Positions 45,586 to 54,244 are shown, counted from the stretch's first letter. The stretch: 64,000 nucleotides of DNA from Streptomyces indicus (GCF_900100315.1 NZ_FNFF01000001.1:310001-374000); one strand, 5' to 3'. The notes: generated by a model from the letters alone, not told the origin. Made by a program: numbers and translations.

Positions 45586-46139
45586 CCCTCCCATCGCTCC
45601 ACCTCCGGGCCGGGCAGGCCGAGTTGGTCCAGGATCCGGGCGACCGTGTGGTCGACCAGGTCGTCGACCGTGCGCGGGCGCTGGTAGAACGCCGGCATCG
45701 GGGGCACGATGCGGGCCCCCATGCGGGCGAGGGCCAGCATGTTCTCCAGGTGGATCTCGTGCAGCGGGCTCTCGCGCGGGACCAGGACCAGGGGGCGGCG
45801 CTCCTTGAGCACCACGTCTGCCGCCCGGCCCACGAGGCCGTCGGCGTAGCCCGCCCGGATCCCGGCCAGCGTCTTCATGCTGCACGGCACGATCACCATG
45901 CCGCCGGTGCGGAACGAGCCCGAGGAGACGGCGGCCGTCTGGTCGCCGGGCCGGTGCACGACGTCCGCGAGTTTCAGGACCTCGGCCACCTTGCGTCCGG
46001 TCTCCAGCTCGATCGTGGTGCGGGCCCAGCGGGTGAGGACGAGGTGGGTCTCCACGTCGGGCTGCGCGCGCAGCGCCTCCAGGAGCCGCACCCCGTAGAC
46101 GGCTCCGGTGGCGCCGGTCATCCCGACGATCAGGCGCAT
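45579..46139 (-). CDS. ubiX: Flavin prenyltransferase UbiX
   Basis: 186 residues. Makes prenylated FMN, the cofactor of UbiD decarboxylases, from FMN and dimethylallyl phosphate. Motifs: GMTGATGAVYG at the N-terminus (phosphate/FMN loop), SGSFRTGGMVIVPCSMKTLAGI, and RESPLHEIHLENMLAL. It overlaps the end of the ubiD-like gene by 10 bases, so cofactor maker and enzyme are co-expressed. Last gene of the catabolic cluster; its stop lies inside a terminator palindrome. Confidence 0.95.
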   Translation of the reverse strand: MRLIVGMTGATGAVYGVRLLEALRAQPDVETHLVLTRWARTTIELETGRKVAEVLKLADVVHRPGDQTAAVSSGSFRTGGMVIVPCSMKTLAGIRAGYADGLVGRAADVVLKERRPLVLVPRESPLHEIHLENMLALARMGARIVPPMPAFYQRPRTVDDLVDHTVARILDQLGLPGPEVERWEGG

Positions 46140-47584
46140 GAGGCGATCCGGTCGAGCAGGGCCCGGGCCCGGTCCGTGCGGGACGGGTCGGTGCGGATGC
46201 GCACGGCGTCGAAGTGCGGTCCGCGGGTGGCGTCGAGGCCCATGCGCGAGGTCGTGCCGTCCGGGGTCGACGAGGGGTCGAGGGGGCTGCCGGGCAGGCC
46301 GTCGACGGTGAACACGTCGGCATGCGGCTGGAGATGGGTGGCGAGCGCCCACAGGACCTGCTCGTCCCGGGTCACGTCCACGTCCTCGTCCACCGCCACC
46401 ACCGTCTTCAGATACGGATCCCAGCCGAGCAGCGCCAGAAGGATCTGCCGGGCCTGGCCGGGGCGGGTCCGGCGCAGCGCCACGTACGCGTGGAAGTGTG
46501 TGCCCGAGGTCGGGTAGTGCAGGGCCGTGACCTCGGGGAAGCGGCTCATGAGCTGCTCGGCCATCTCCGACTCGCGCGGGATCCGGGCCAGGTTGAGGTG
46601 TTCGTCGCTGTTGCCGCCCACGATGTCGAACAGGAGCGGGTCGCGGCGGCGCAGCACGCTGTGCACGGTGAGGACATTGTTCGTCGACCGGTCGGAGGAG
46701 TAGCCGGAGAACTCGCCGAAGGGGCCCTCGGGCGCGGACCGCGCGGGGTCGATGACGCCTTCGAGGACGAGTTCGGCGCTCGCGGGCACCCGGATGCCGT
46801 GCCGTGGGGTGCGTACGACGTCCAGGGGCTCGCCCAACAGGCCGCCCGCCAGGGTGCGTTCGTCCACGTCGGGGCCGACGCGGGCGGAGGCGGCGAGGTG
46901 GAACAGCGGGTGTGCGCCGACGACCATGGCCACGGGCAGCACCTCCCCGCGCTCCTCGGCCAGGCGGAGCAGCTGCCACAGGTGGCCGCGCGAGTGCAGG
47001 CTCGTGGCGAGTTCGGTGCGGCTGTGCACCAGGGCCCGGTGGTAGCTGAGGTTGCCGGCCCGCGCCGGAGTCCGCGCCAGGGTCTGTTCCGGTGCCTGCG
47101 CCGGGGTCTGCTCCGGCGTCTGCTTCGGCGCCTCAGCGGTGATGACTCCACTGGTGAGGTAGGGGCCGCGGTCCGAGTCGAAGTGGCGCAGCAGCGGCAG
47201 CGCGGTGAGGTCGACGGCCTCGCCCTCGGTGACCGTGTCGAGCACGGGCCCGGTCGGCAGCACACGCGGCTCCACGCGGCGGGCGGCAGCGGCCTGGTAG
47301 GCGCGGTGCAGTCCGGCCGGGTCGGTGCCGAGGAGACGGGCGACGCGGCGCCGCGAGGCGAAGAGGTTGGTGACGAGCGGGGTGCCGGACAGACCCGCCA
47401 CCTTCCGGCAGACGAGCAGCGGGTCACGGCCGCGCGCGGCGAGTTCGGCGACGAGGGCCGCGACGTCGGGCCCGCCCAGTTCCTCCTCGACGGTCAGCAC
47501 GTCCTCGGGGTGCTCCGCGGTGTAGGCGGCGAGGTGGGCGCGCAGGTCCTGGCCGGTGCGCCGGGCGGACTCAGTGGGTGTCAC
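46130..47584 (-). CDS. UbiD-family prenyl-FMN-dependent decarboxylase
   Basis: 484-residue (de)carboxylase of the UbiD family. Family motifs include GVITA, HLWQLL, the metal/prFMN region ahead of DIVGGNSDEHLNL, and APEGPFGEFSGYSSD, whose glutamates correspond to the catalytic acid in characterised members. Substrates are typically aromatic or alpha,beta-unsaturated acids. A low-complexity insert (PKQTPEQTPAQAPEQT...) of six 4-residue units, absent from most relatives, lies at about residues 152-176. Start GTG at 47584 overlaps the 3' end of the AMDase-like gene by 14 bases; the 3' end overlaps ubiX. Probably removes a carboxylate from the cluster's substrate. Confidence 0.9.
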   Translation of the reverse strand: MTPTESARRTGQDLRAHLAAYTAEHPEDVLTVEEELGGPDVAALVAELAARGRDPLLVCRKVAGLSGTPLVTNLFASRRRVARLLGTDPAGLHRAYQAAAARRVEPRVLPTGPVLDTVTEGEAVDLTALPLLRHFDSDRGPYLTSGVITAEAPKQTPEQTPAQAPEQTLARTPARAGNLSYHRALVHSRTELATSLHSRGHLWQLLRLAEERGEVLPVAMVVGAHPLFHLAASARVGPDVDERTLAGGLLGEPLDVVRTPRHGIRVPASAELVLEGVIDPARSAPEGPFGEFSGYSSDRSTNNVLTVHSVLRRRDPLLFDIVGGNSDEHLNLARIPRESEMAEQLMSRFPEVTALHYPTSGTHFHAYVALRRTRPGQARQILLALLGWDPYLKTVVAVDEDVDVTRDEQVLWALATHLQPHADVFTVDGLPGSPLDPSSTPDGTTSRMGLDATRGPHFDAVRIRTDPSRTDRARALLDRIASCA

Positions 47585-48314
47585 AGCAGACCCCCGCGTG
47601 CACCCCGCCGGTGAACAGGCCGCCCCAGGCGGGCGATTCGACCGCCGTGCCGAGGAGGTCGAGTCCGGTGCGTACCGCGATGCGCGCACCGTCGTGGACG
47701 GGCTTGCCCAGTTCGCGCTCCACCAGGGCGGCGACGGGCGCGACCGGCAGCTCGGTGCCCGCGACGACCAGGCACTGCGCGTCGGCCGTGTCCGCGTCGA
47801 GGAGCAGGCGACGTACGCGCGAGACCGGGAGTTCGGCGGCCTGACGCGGGGTGGTGAGGCCGAGCGCGGTGACGGAGGCGATGCGCAGGCCCGCGGCGAG
47901 GTAGGTGTCCGCGATCCGGCCCGCGGTCTCCGGGGAGCCCGCGGTGACGAGGGCGATCGAGTGCAGGCCCGCGCGGGCGAGCAGGTCGATCTGGCCGAGG
48001 GTCACGGTGGAGGCCCGCACACCGGCGGTGCGCTCGATGACGCGGGCCACGGCGCGGCCGTGCGCGGAGCCGTCGAGTCCGGCGGAGGTGCCGTGCCACA
48101 CGATGACGTCGGCGCCGGCCTGCGCCAACTGTGCGGCGCCGCGCTGGAGTTCGGCCGCGTGCCGGGGCGTGAGGCCGGGGCCGTACTGGATCTCGGGCAG
48201 GGACGCGCGGGCTCCGGGGTGGGCGATGTCGACCTGGACCGGTGCGCAGATCTGGCCGGTCCAGCGGTCGGCGCCGAGCGAAGTGGCGGGCAGGAGGTGT
48301 CCGATGCGCTGCAT
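47571..48314 (-). CDS. Asp/Glu racemase superfamily protein, arylmalonate decarboxylase/maleate isomerase-like
   Basis: 247 residues. Racemases in this fold use two catalytic cysteines. Here the first position reads WHGTSAGL (Gly75-Thr76-Ser77) with no Cys, and only the second remains (Cys181 in AQCLVVAGTEL). Arylmalonate decarboxylase has this same pattern (Gly74-Thr75-Ser76, Cys188), so a decarboxylase/isomerase with one Cys is likely rather than a racemase. Start ATG at 48314 after GGAG. Its stop lies within the start region of the ubiD gene (14-base overlap), tying it to that enzyme. The exact reaction is inferred only. Confidence 0.75.
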   Translation of the reverse strand: MQRIGHLLPATSLGADRWTGQICAPVQVDIAHPGARASLPEIQYGPGLTPRHAAELQRGAAQLAQAGADVIVWHGTSAGLDGSAHGRAVARVIERTAGVRASTVTLGQIDLLARAGLHSIALVTAGSPETAGRIADTYLAAGLRIASVTALGLTTPRQAAELPVSRVRRLLLDADTADAQCLVVAGTELPVAPVAALVERELGKPVHDGARIAVRTGLDLLGTAVESPAWGGLFTGGVHAGVCCDTH

Positions 48315-48347
48315 GTGGGCTCCAGGAGAAGGGACGGTCACGGGGCT

Positions 48348-48388
48348 GGGTGCGGGCGGCCGGTCCCCCCGGCCGGCCACCCGCACCC
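48348..48388 (-). terminator. Hairpin between amidohydrolase and AMDase-like genes
   Basis: Nine-base arms GGGTGCGGG/CCCGCACCC (48348-48356, 48380-48388) enclosing an inner GGCCGG/CCGGCC pair. It begins 14 bases after the amidohydrolase stop and may attenuate the downstream genes rather than fully stop them. Confidence 0.4.
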
Positions 48389-48401
48389 CGGTGCGGTCGC
48401 G

Positions 48402-49331
48402 TCAGGTGCGGGCGACCGTGTCCAGCGACGCGTACGTGTCCTTCAGGCGCAGCTGCGCCTCCTCCTGGTTACGCGGCGGCGGTGTGGGCTTGAGGCCGAG
48501 GAGCTTGGCCATGTTGTTGCCGAGGTAGCCCTCCAAGTCCTCCTCGGACAGGTGCATGCCCTGCGGCGGCGGGCCGCACAGGACCTCGAGCTCGCGGGCC
48601 CACATGCCGGGTTCGTTCGGCGGCGAGTCGGTGCCGAAGACGAGCTGGTGCCGCTCCATCTGCTGCGCGAACTCCACGATCCGCGACTGGAGCAGCCAGC
48701 CGGACTCCCCGTACACATTGGGCGAGTCGAGGATCATGTAGAGCGCCTCGAAGCAGTAGACGCCGCCCGTCTGCACCCCGAAGTGCGCCAGGATGAAGTT
48801 GACGTCCTTGAACTCGCGGATGATCGGATAGAACTGCGTCGGGATCGAGTACGGCCCGTCGCCGGTGTGGATGAGGACGACGACACCCAGTTCGTCGCAG
48901 ACCCGAAGGACGGGCCGGAGCCAGTCGAGGGCCCGGTCCGGGCGGTAAGCGTGCATGTTGGCATGCAGCTTGACCATCTTGTAGCCGTACTCCTTGACGT
49001 GGAACTCCAGCTCCTTCGCGCCGTTCTCGGGCCCGAAGCGCGGGTTGTACATGAAGTTCCCGATGAACCGGTCGGGGTAGGTGGTGACCAGTTCGGTGAT
49101 GTACGACATGTAGTCGCGGATGCCCTCGCGGCCCGTGCGCATCCCGTCCTGCCAGACCGAGTTGCCGGGGGGCGGCATGATGCAACCGTAGTCGATGCGG
49201 CGCGGCTTGCCGTTGATCATGTACGGGCCGTTCATCATCTCCAGCGTGCGCTCACCGGTGAACGGGGAGCCGTCGTGCCGCCACGCCTGGTCGACGATGT
49301 TCGTCGGGTGCATGTGGGTGTCGATGATCAA
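48402..49331 (-). CDS. Metal-dependent amidohydrolase, ACMSD/decarboxylase-like
   Basis: 309 residues, TIM-barrel amidohydrolase_2. Metal ligands: IIDTHMHP (His6, His8), VLIHTGDG, FILAHFGV and the terminal FGTDSPP aspartate. The group includes 2-amino-3-carboxymuconate semialdehyde decarboxylase, gamma-resorcylate decarboxylase and related lyases, so a hydrolytic or decarboxylating step is plausible. The start is TTG at 49331 (LIIDTH) with GGAAGGAAGC upstream. It follows the molybdenum hydroxylase gene by 75 bases. Confidence 0.85.
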   Translation of the reverse strand: MIIDTHMHPTNIVDQAWRHDGSPFTGERTLEMMNGPYMINGKPRRIDYGCIMPPPGNSVWQDGMRTGREGIRDYMSYITELVTTYPDRFIGNFMYNPRFGPENGAKELEFHVKEYGYKMVKLHANMHAYRPDRALDWLRPVLRVCDELGVVVLIHTGDGPYSIPTQFYPIIREFKDVNFILAHFGVQTGGVYCFEALYMILDSPNVYGESGWLLQSRIVEFAQQMERHQLVFGTDSPPNEPGMWARELEVLCGPPPQGMHLSEEDLEGYLGNNMAKLLGLKPTPPPRNQEEAQLRLKDTYASLDTVART

Positions 49332-49406
49332 GGTCGTGCTTCCTTCCCATCTGGTGCCAACCGTGTGCTGTGGTGGACCGTTGGGGGACCCAGGGCAGGG
49401 CCCGCC

Positions 49407-51653
49407 TCACCCCCTCTCCGTCTGGACGATGTCCTCGGGCCGCACCGGCACCTTCGGCAGCTCCAGGCCGGTCGCGGCCCGCAGGGCGTTCGCGATGGCC
49501 GGCGTGGAGGACAGGGTGGGCGGCTCGCCGACGCCGTTGAGGCCGTAGGGCGAGTCGGGGTGCGGAAGTTCGAGCAGGTCGATGGGGACGTGCGGCATGT
49601 CGGCGATGGTGGGGATCAGGTAGTCGGTGAACGACGGGTTGCGCACCCGGCCGTTTACGACGCGCAGTTCCTCCATGACCGCGAGGCCGAGCCCTTGCGC
49701 GCTGCCGCCCTCGATCTGGCCCTCGACGGCGAGCGGGTTCATCGCCTTGCCGACGTCCTGGGCGGTGGCGAGTTCGACCACCTTGACCAGGCCGAGTTCG
49801 GTGTCCACGTCGACCACGGCGCGGTGGGCGGCGAAGGCGAACGCGATGTGGGCGTCGCCCTGGCCGCGTTCATCGTCGATGGGGTGGGTACGGCGGTGGG
49901 CGTACTCGTACTCCTCCTCCAACGGGCCGTGCCGGTCCAGGAGTTCGGCGAGCGGTGCGTCGCCGAGTGCGTCGAGCCGCTCGCGCAGCGCCTTGCAGGC
50001 GCCCTGCACCGCTCCCCCGCTCATCCAGGTGATGCGCGATGCGGAGGACGAGCCCGCGTCGCCGACCTGGGTGTCGGCGGGGAGGACCACGACCCGCTCC
50101 ACGCCGAGTTCCGTCCGTACGATCTGGGCCTGCACGGTGACGATGCCCTGGCCGCACTCGGCGGCAGCGGTGTGCACCTCGGCCACCGGCTCGCCGCCCG
50201 CGAGGGCGAGGCGCACCCGGGCCACGGAGCGGTCGTCCACGCCGCCGGAGAATCCGATGGCCTTGACGCCGATCGCATAACCGACACCGCGCCGCACGCC
50301 CTCGCCCCGGCTGGTGTTGTTCAGTCCGCCGGGCAGTCCGAAGGTGCCCTCGGGCGCGGGCGGCAGCGGGCGGTCGCGCAGCCTGCGCAGGAGTTCGGCG
50401 GCGGGCGCCGGGCCGTCGACCGCCTGGCCGGTGGGCAGGACCGTGCCGGTGGTCATCGCGTTGCGCAGCCGTAACTCCACCGGGTCCATGCCCAGTTCGC
50501 GCGCCAGCTTGTCGAGGTTGGACTCGACCCCGTAGCAGGACTGGACGGCGCCGAAGCCGCGCATGGCGCCGCAGGGCGGGTTGTTGGTGAACACGGAGTA
50601 GCCGTCGATCTCGGCGTGCGGCACCTCGTAGGCGCCGGCCGCGAAGTACGAGCCGTTGGCGATGACGATCTGTGAGGTGGAGGTGTAGGCCCCGCCGTCG
50701 AAGAGCAGCTTCGCCTTCACGAAGACGATGCGGCCGTCGCGGGTGGCCCCGTGCTCGAACCACATGCGCGCCGGGTGGCGGTGCACATGGCCGAAGAAGG
50801 ACTCCTCGCGGTCGTAGCTCATCTTCACGGGCCGGCCGGTGTGCAGGGCGAGCAGCGCCGCGTGGATCTGCACGGACACGTCCTCGCGCCCGCCGAACGC
50901 GCCGCCCACGCCGGACAGGGTCAGGCGCACCTTCTCCGGGGGCAGGCCGAGGGCCGCGCACATCTGGTGCTGGTCGTCGTGCAGCCACTGGGTGGAGACG
51001 TACATGTCGACGCCGCCGTCCTCGGCCGGGATCGCGAGGCCCGACTCGGGACCGAGGAAGGCCTGGTCCTGCATGCCGACCTCGTAGTACCCGCTGACCA
51101 CGACCTCGGCCTCGGCGCGGGCGCGGTCGGGGTCGCCGTGGCGGATGCGGACGTGCCGTACGACATTGCCCTGCTTGCCGTCCACGCGCTCGGCGTGCAC
51201 GAGGAGGCCCGTGTCGCGCAGCGCCTCCTCCGGGTCGGTCAGGGCGGGCAGTTCCTCGTACGCGACGTCGATGAGCGCGAGGGCCCGCCGCGCCGTCTCG
51301 GGGTGGTCGGCGGCCACGAGGGCCACCGGCTCGCCCTGGTAGCGGACCACGTCCGCGGCGAGCACGGGCTGGTCGGCGACCTTCATGCCGTACCGGGGCT
51401 GTCCCGGTACGTCCTCGTGGGTGAGCACCGCCACCACCCCGGGCAGCCGCAGCGCCGGCGTCACGTCGATGCGGACGATACGGGCGCTGGGGTGCGGGGA
51501 GCGCAGGGTCGCGCCCCACACCATGCCGTCGGCCTGGAGGTCGGAGGAGTACGCGAAGTCGCCCTTGACCTTGAGGCGGGCGTCGGGGCGGCGGGTGCTG
51601 CTGCCGACTCCGTCGCGGACCCGGCTGCCCGAGGTGGTGGTGGCGGTGCTCAC
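49407..51653 (-). CDS. Molybdenum hydroxylase large subunit (xanthine dehydrogenase family), TTA-containing
   Basis: 748-residue molybdopterin-binding subunit of the XDH family. Early domain DARLKVKGDFAYSSDL, Moco-binding region GVGGAFGGREDV, CGAMRGFGAVQ, AAAECGQGIVTVQAQ and catalytic glutamate (about 710) in NGVGEPPTLS. Such subunits need separate FAD- and 2Fe-2S subunits; neither lies in this window, so they must be elsewhere or the subunit is used with another partner. Likely hydroxylates an N-heterocycle next to nitrogen. GTG start at 51653 after AAGGGAAG. Codon 394 is TTA. Between gntR (83 bases) and the amidohydrolase (75 bases). Confidence 0.93.
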   Translation of the reverse strand: MSTATTTSGSRVRDGVGSSTRRPDARLKVKGDFAYSSDLQADGMVWGATLRSPHPSARIVRIDVTPALRLPGVVAVLTHEDVPGQPRYGMKVADQPVLAADVVRYQGEPVALVAADHPETARRALALIDVAYEELPALTDPEEALRDTGLLVHAERVDGKQGNVVRHVRIRHGDPDRARAEAEVVVSGYYEVGMQDQAFLGPESGLAIPAEDGGVDMYVSTQWLHDDQHQMCAALGLPPEKVRLTLSGVGGAFGGREDVSVQIHAALLALHTGRPVKMSYDREESFFGHVHRHPARMWFEHGATRDGRIVFVKAKLLFDGGAYTSTSQIVIANGSYFAAGAYEVPHAEIDGYSVFTNNPPCGAMRGFGAVQSCYGVESNLDKLARELGMDPVELRLRNAMTTGTVLPTGQAVDGPAPAAELLRRLRDRPLPPAPEGTFGLPGGLNNTSRGEGVRRGVGYAIGVKAIGFSGGVDDRSVARVRLALAGGEPVAEVHTAAAECGQGIVTVQAQIVRTELGVERVVVLPADTQVGDAGSSSASRITWMSGGAVQGACKALRERLDALGDAPLAELLDRHGPLEEEYEYAHRRTHPIDDERGQGDAHIAFAFAAHRAVVDVDTELGLVKVVELATAQDVGKAMNPLAVEGQIEGGSAQGLGLAVMEELRVVNGRVRNPSFTDYLIPTIADMPHVPIDLLELPHPDSPYGLNGVGEPPTLSSTPAIANALRAATGLELPKVPVRPEDIVQTERG
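50472..50474 (-). promoter_or_regulatory. TTA (bldA) codon in the molybdenum hydroxylase gene
   Basis: In-frame TTA at codon 394 (VELRL). Unusual in a catabolic enzyme gene; would tie its production to bldA tRNA availability. Confidence 0.85.
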
Positions 51654-51704
51654 GGTCGTTCACTTCCCTTCTGCCGAACGGGAGTCGAGCGTGGTGCGAG
51701 CCGT

Positions 51705-51733
51705 GCGCGGGACGCCGCGAAGGCGTCCCGCGC
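51705..51733 (-). terminator. Strong terminator hairpin after gntR
   Basis: Perfect 12-base stem GCGCGGGACGCC/GGCGTCCCGCGC with a GCGAA loop, four bases past the gntR stop. It should end the amidohydrolase-permease-gntR transcript, so the molybdenum hydroxylase gene and those after it need read-through or their own promoter. Confidence 0.8.
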
Positions 51734-51736
51734 GCC

Positions 51737-52477
51737 CTAGTCGACGGGCCGGACCCCACCGCGTCCGCGCCCGGACGCCGGGCCGGACTGCGGCGCCGAG
51801 GGCCCGGAGGCGACCCCTTGCGAGAGGCGGATGCGCAGCTTGCGGATGTGGTCGCGGGCCGCGAGGTCCGCCGCGTCCGGGTCGCCGGAGGTCATCGCCT
51901 CGAAGATGCGGCGGTGCTCGGCGACCGCGAGCCGCGAGGCCTCCTGGCCGCGCCACAGCTGGTGCAGCGCGAGGTGGGCCTTGCCCTGGATGGCGTCCAG
52001 GGCCGCGGTCAGGTGGTCATTGCCCGCCACCTCGCGGATCGTGCGGTGGTAGGCCATGTCCATCTCGATGTGCGTGCGCTCGTCCACGCCCGTGCCGATC
52101 TCCTGCTCGTGGCGCTCCAGGAGCTCGCGCAGCTGGGCGACGCGGGTGGCGTCGAGGCGCTCGGTGGCCAGGCGCGCCGCCAAGCCTTCCATCACCTCGC
52201 GGACCACGTACAGCTGGCGTACGTCCTCCACGTCGACGGTGGCAACGACCGCGCCCTTGTGCGGCACGTGCGTGGCCAGGCCGTCGTGGATGAGGCGCTG
52301 GACGGCCTCGCGGACCGGGCTGCGGCTGATGTTCAGCTGGGCCGCGAGGGCGGGCACGGAGAGAGCGTCGCCGGGCCGCAGCCGGTTGGCGAGCACGGCG
52401 CTCTTGAGCTCCTCGTACGCCTGGTCGGCGAGCAGGCTGCCGGCCGCGACCGGATTCACCGCGCGCTGTGCGCTCAT
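51737..52477 (-). CDS. GntR-family regulator, FCD type
   Basis: 246 residues. N-terminal winged helix (QAYEELKSAVLANRLRPGDAL, ISRSPVREAVQRLIHDGL) and a C-terminal all-helical FCD ligand domain whose likely metal ligands include H in EMDMAYHRTIREVAGN and H in VAEHRRIFEAM. Such regulators are usually repressors released by the pathway substrate or an intermediate. Start ATG at 52477 after GGGGGAG; TTG 52483 is possible. The upstream permease stop is only 13 bases away, so it is co-transcribed. Likely binds the palindromes at 52511 and 55694. Confidence 0.92.
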   Translation of the reverse strand: MSAQRAVNPVAAGSLLADQAYEELKSAVLANRLRPGDALSVPALAAQLNISRSPVREAVQRLIHDGLATHVPHKGAVVATVDVEDVRQLYVVREVMEGLAARLATERLDATRVAQLRELLERHEQEIGTGVDERTHIEMDMAYHRTIREVAGNDHLTAALDAIQGKAHLALHQLWRGQEASRLAVAEHRRIFEAMTSGDPDAADLAARDHIRKLRIRLSQGVASGPSAPQSGPASGRGRGGVRPVD

Positions 52478-52490
52478 CTCCAACTCCCCC

Positions 52491-53990
52491 TCACTGCTTG
52501 CCCGTTGGACTTACATGTTGCATGTAATGTTCGGGCGGGTCAATGGGCCCGTCGTCCCGCGTGTGATTCCTCCGCGAGCGGAGGGCAGGGATCCGCAGAT
52601 GGTGGAAGAAGAGGTTGAGCAGGACGGCCGTGATCGTCCCGAGGATGATGCCGCTCTCGAACAGGGCGTGCAGTTGGCGGCCGGGCATCTGCTCGGCGAA
52701 CTGCGGGAAGGCCGTGGGCAGGAAGCCGATGCCCATGCTGGCGGCGACCAGGATGGTGTTGCGCTGGTCGGTCAGGTCGGCCTGGACCAGGATCTGCACG
52801 CCCACCACGGCGATGGTCGAGAAGAGCACGATGGTCGCACCGCCGAGTACCGGCGAGGGCATGGCGGCGACAACGGCCCCGACCTTCGGCACGAGCCCGA
52901 GGATCATCATGATCACGCCGGAGGAGGCCACGATCCACCGGGACTTCACGCGGGTGAGCCGGATCAGGCCGATGTTCTGCGAATAGACCGTGCTGGGAAA
53001 GGAGTTGAGCACCCCCGCGGCGGCCGTGGCCAGCCCGTCGGCGCGCAGGGCGCGGGTGACGTCCTTCCCTTCCACGCGCCGGTCGACGATCTCCCCCACG
53101 GCGAAGAACTGCCCGATGGACTCCACGGCGATGATGACCATCACGAGGAAGAGCGAGAGCACGGCGATGGCGTCGAGGCGGGGCGCCCCGTAGTGCAGCG
53201 GCGAAGCCGTGCCGAGCCAGGGTGCGTCGCCGATCCGCGAGAAGTCGGTGAAGCCGGCGACGGCCGCCACGATCGTGCCGATGAACAGGCCCACCAGGAC
53301 CGCGACCGTGGCGAGGAAGCCCCGGGACATCTTGTGCAGCAACAGGATGACCACGAGCGTGACGGCGGCGAGCCCCAGGTGCGCGGGCGAGCCGAACGAG
53401 TCCTGGCTCGGGTCGCCGCCGCCGACCTGGCGTGCGGCGACGGCCAGCAGCGTGATGCCGACGATGGTCACGATCGTGCCGGTGACCAGCGGCGGGAAGA
53501 AGCGGACGAGTTTGCTGAACACCGGGGCGACGACGAACAGCGCGAGGCCTGCCGCGATCACCGCGCCGAACACCGTCGGCAGCCCCGCCTTCGCGCCGCC
53601 GGCCGCGAGTCCCACCGACACCAGGGAGGGCACGGCGGTGGTCGAGGTGCCCTGGACGACGGGCAGCCGGATTCCGATCCCGGGCAGCCCGACGGACTGA
53701 AGGAGCGTGGCCAGACCGCAGGTGAGCAGTGAGGCGTTGACGAGCAGGGCGATGTCCTTGCCCTGCATGCCGAGTCCTTCGGCGACCAGGAGCGGCATCA
53801 CCACCGCCCCGGCGTAGAAGGCCAGCACGTGCTGGAGCCCGTAGACGGCCAGCCGCCACGGCGCCGGCACGGCCTCGACCGGGTCCTTCTCCCTGTGGGC
53901 CGCGGGGCCCTTCTCCTTGTGGGCCGCGAGGCCCTTCTCCCTGTGGGCCGCGGACTGCCCCGCCCCGCCCTGAACTTCCTTGTCGGACAT
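52491..53990 (-). CDS. NCS2-family nucleobase:cation symporter (uracil/xanthine permease type)
   Basis: 499 residues with about 14 hydrophobic helices. Family markers: GLQHVLAFYAGAVVMPLL, QGTSTTAVPSL (NCS2 signature region), SPVLGGATIVLFSTI, VESIGQFFAVGEIV. It imports a nucleobase or related heterocycle with protons or sodium. The ATG at 53990 follows GGAGGGAGAA, which is itself preceded by a CACCCGC/GCGGGTG hairpin. The N-terminal tail contains three 8-residue repeats (AAHREKGL-type). The 3' end encodes EHYMQHV across the operator. The only transporter in the cluster. Confidence 0.92.
   Translation of the reverse strand: MSDKEVQGGAGQSAAHREKGLAAHKEKGPAAHREKDPVEAVPAPWRLAVYGLQHVLAFYAGAVVMPLLVAEGLGMQGKDIALLVNASLLTCGLATLLQSVGLPGIGIRLPVVQGTSTTAVPSLVSVGLAAGGAKAGLPTVFGAVIAAGLALFVVAPVFSKLVRFFPPLVTGTIVTIVGITLLAVAARQVGGGDPSQDSFGSPAHLGLAAVTLVVILLLHKMSRGFLATVAVLVGLFIGTIVAAVAGFTDFSRIGDAPWLGTASPLHYGAPRLDAIAVLSLFLVMVIIAVESIGQFFAVGEIVDRRVEGKDVTRALRADGLATAAAGVLNSFPSTVYSQNIGLIRLTRVKSRWIVASSGVIMMILGLVPKVGAVVAAMPSPVLGGATIVLFSTIAVVGVQILVQADLTDQRNTILVAASMGIGFLPTAFPQFAEQMPGRQLHALFESGIILGTITAVLLNLFFHHLRIPALRSRRNHTRDDGPIDPPEHYMQHVSPTGKQ
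52511..52528. promoter_or_regulatory. GntR operator site 1 (inside the permease 3' end, before gntR)
   Basis: Perfect palindrome TTACATG-TTG-CATGTAA (52511-52527), in the last codons of the permease gene and 34 bases before gntR's start. The core ATTACATGCAACAT (minus strand) matches site 2 at 55697-55710 in 13 of 14 bases. FCD regulators bind such inverted repeats; autoregulation is implied. Confidence 0.7.
53881..53952 (-). repeat. Three 24-bp in-frame repeats in the permease N-terminus
   Basis: Three consecutive 24-base units (53881-53904, 53905-53928, 53929-53952), each encoding eight residues of the AAHREKGL/AAHKEKGP type in the cytoplasmic tail. Length polymorphism between strains is likely. 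Confidence 0.9.
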
Positions 53991-54244
53991 GTGCGTTCTC
54001 CCTCCACCCGCTCGGCGGGTGTTGACTCGTGCGCACTTACCGGGGCCGTGGACGGACGGCCGGGCCGGGCGGCGACCAGTGCTGCCGCCGGCGGGTGTCT
54101 GCGGCGCCGGGGCCGCCAGGACGCAGGAGGCCGTGGCCCGGCCGCACGGAGGGCGGCGCGCCACGGAAGGGTGTGCGGACCGGGTCCGATCCCGGCGCCG
54201 GCGGGGCCGCACGGCGCCGGGCCGGCCGGACCGGTCCGTCGGTG

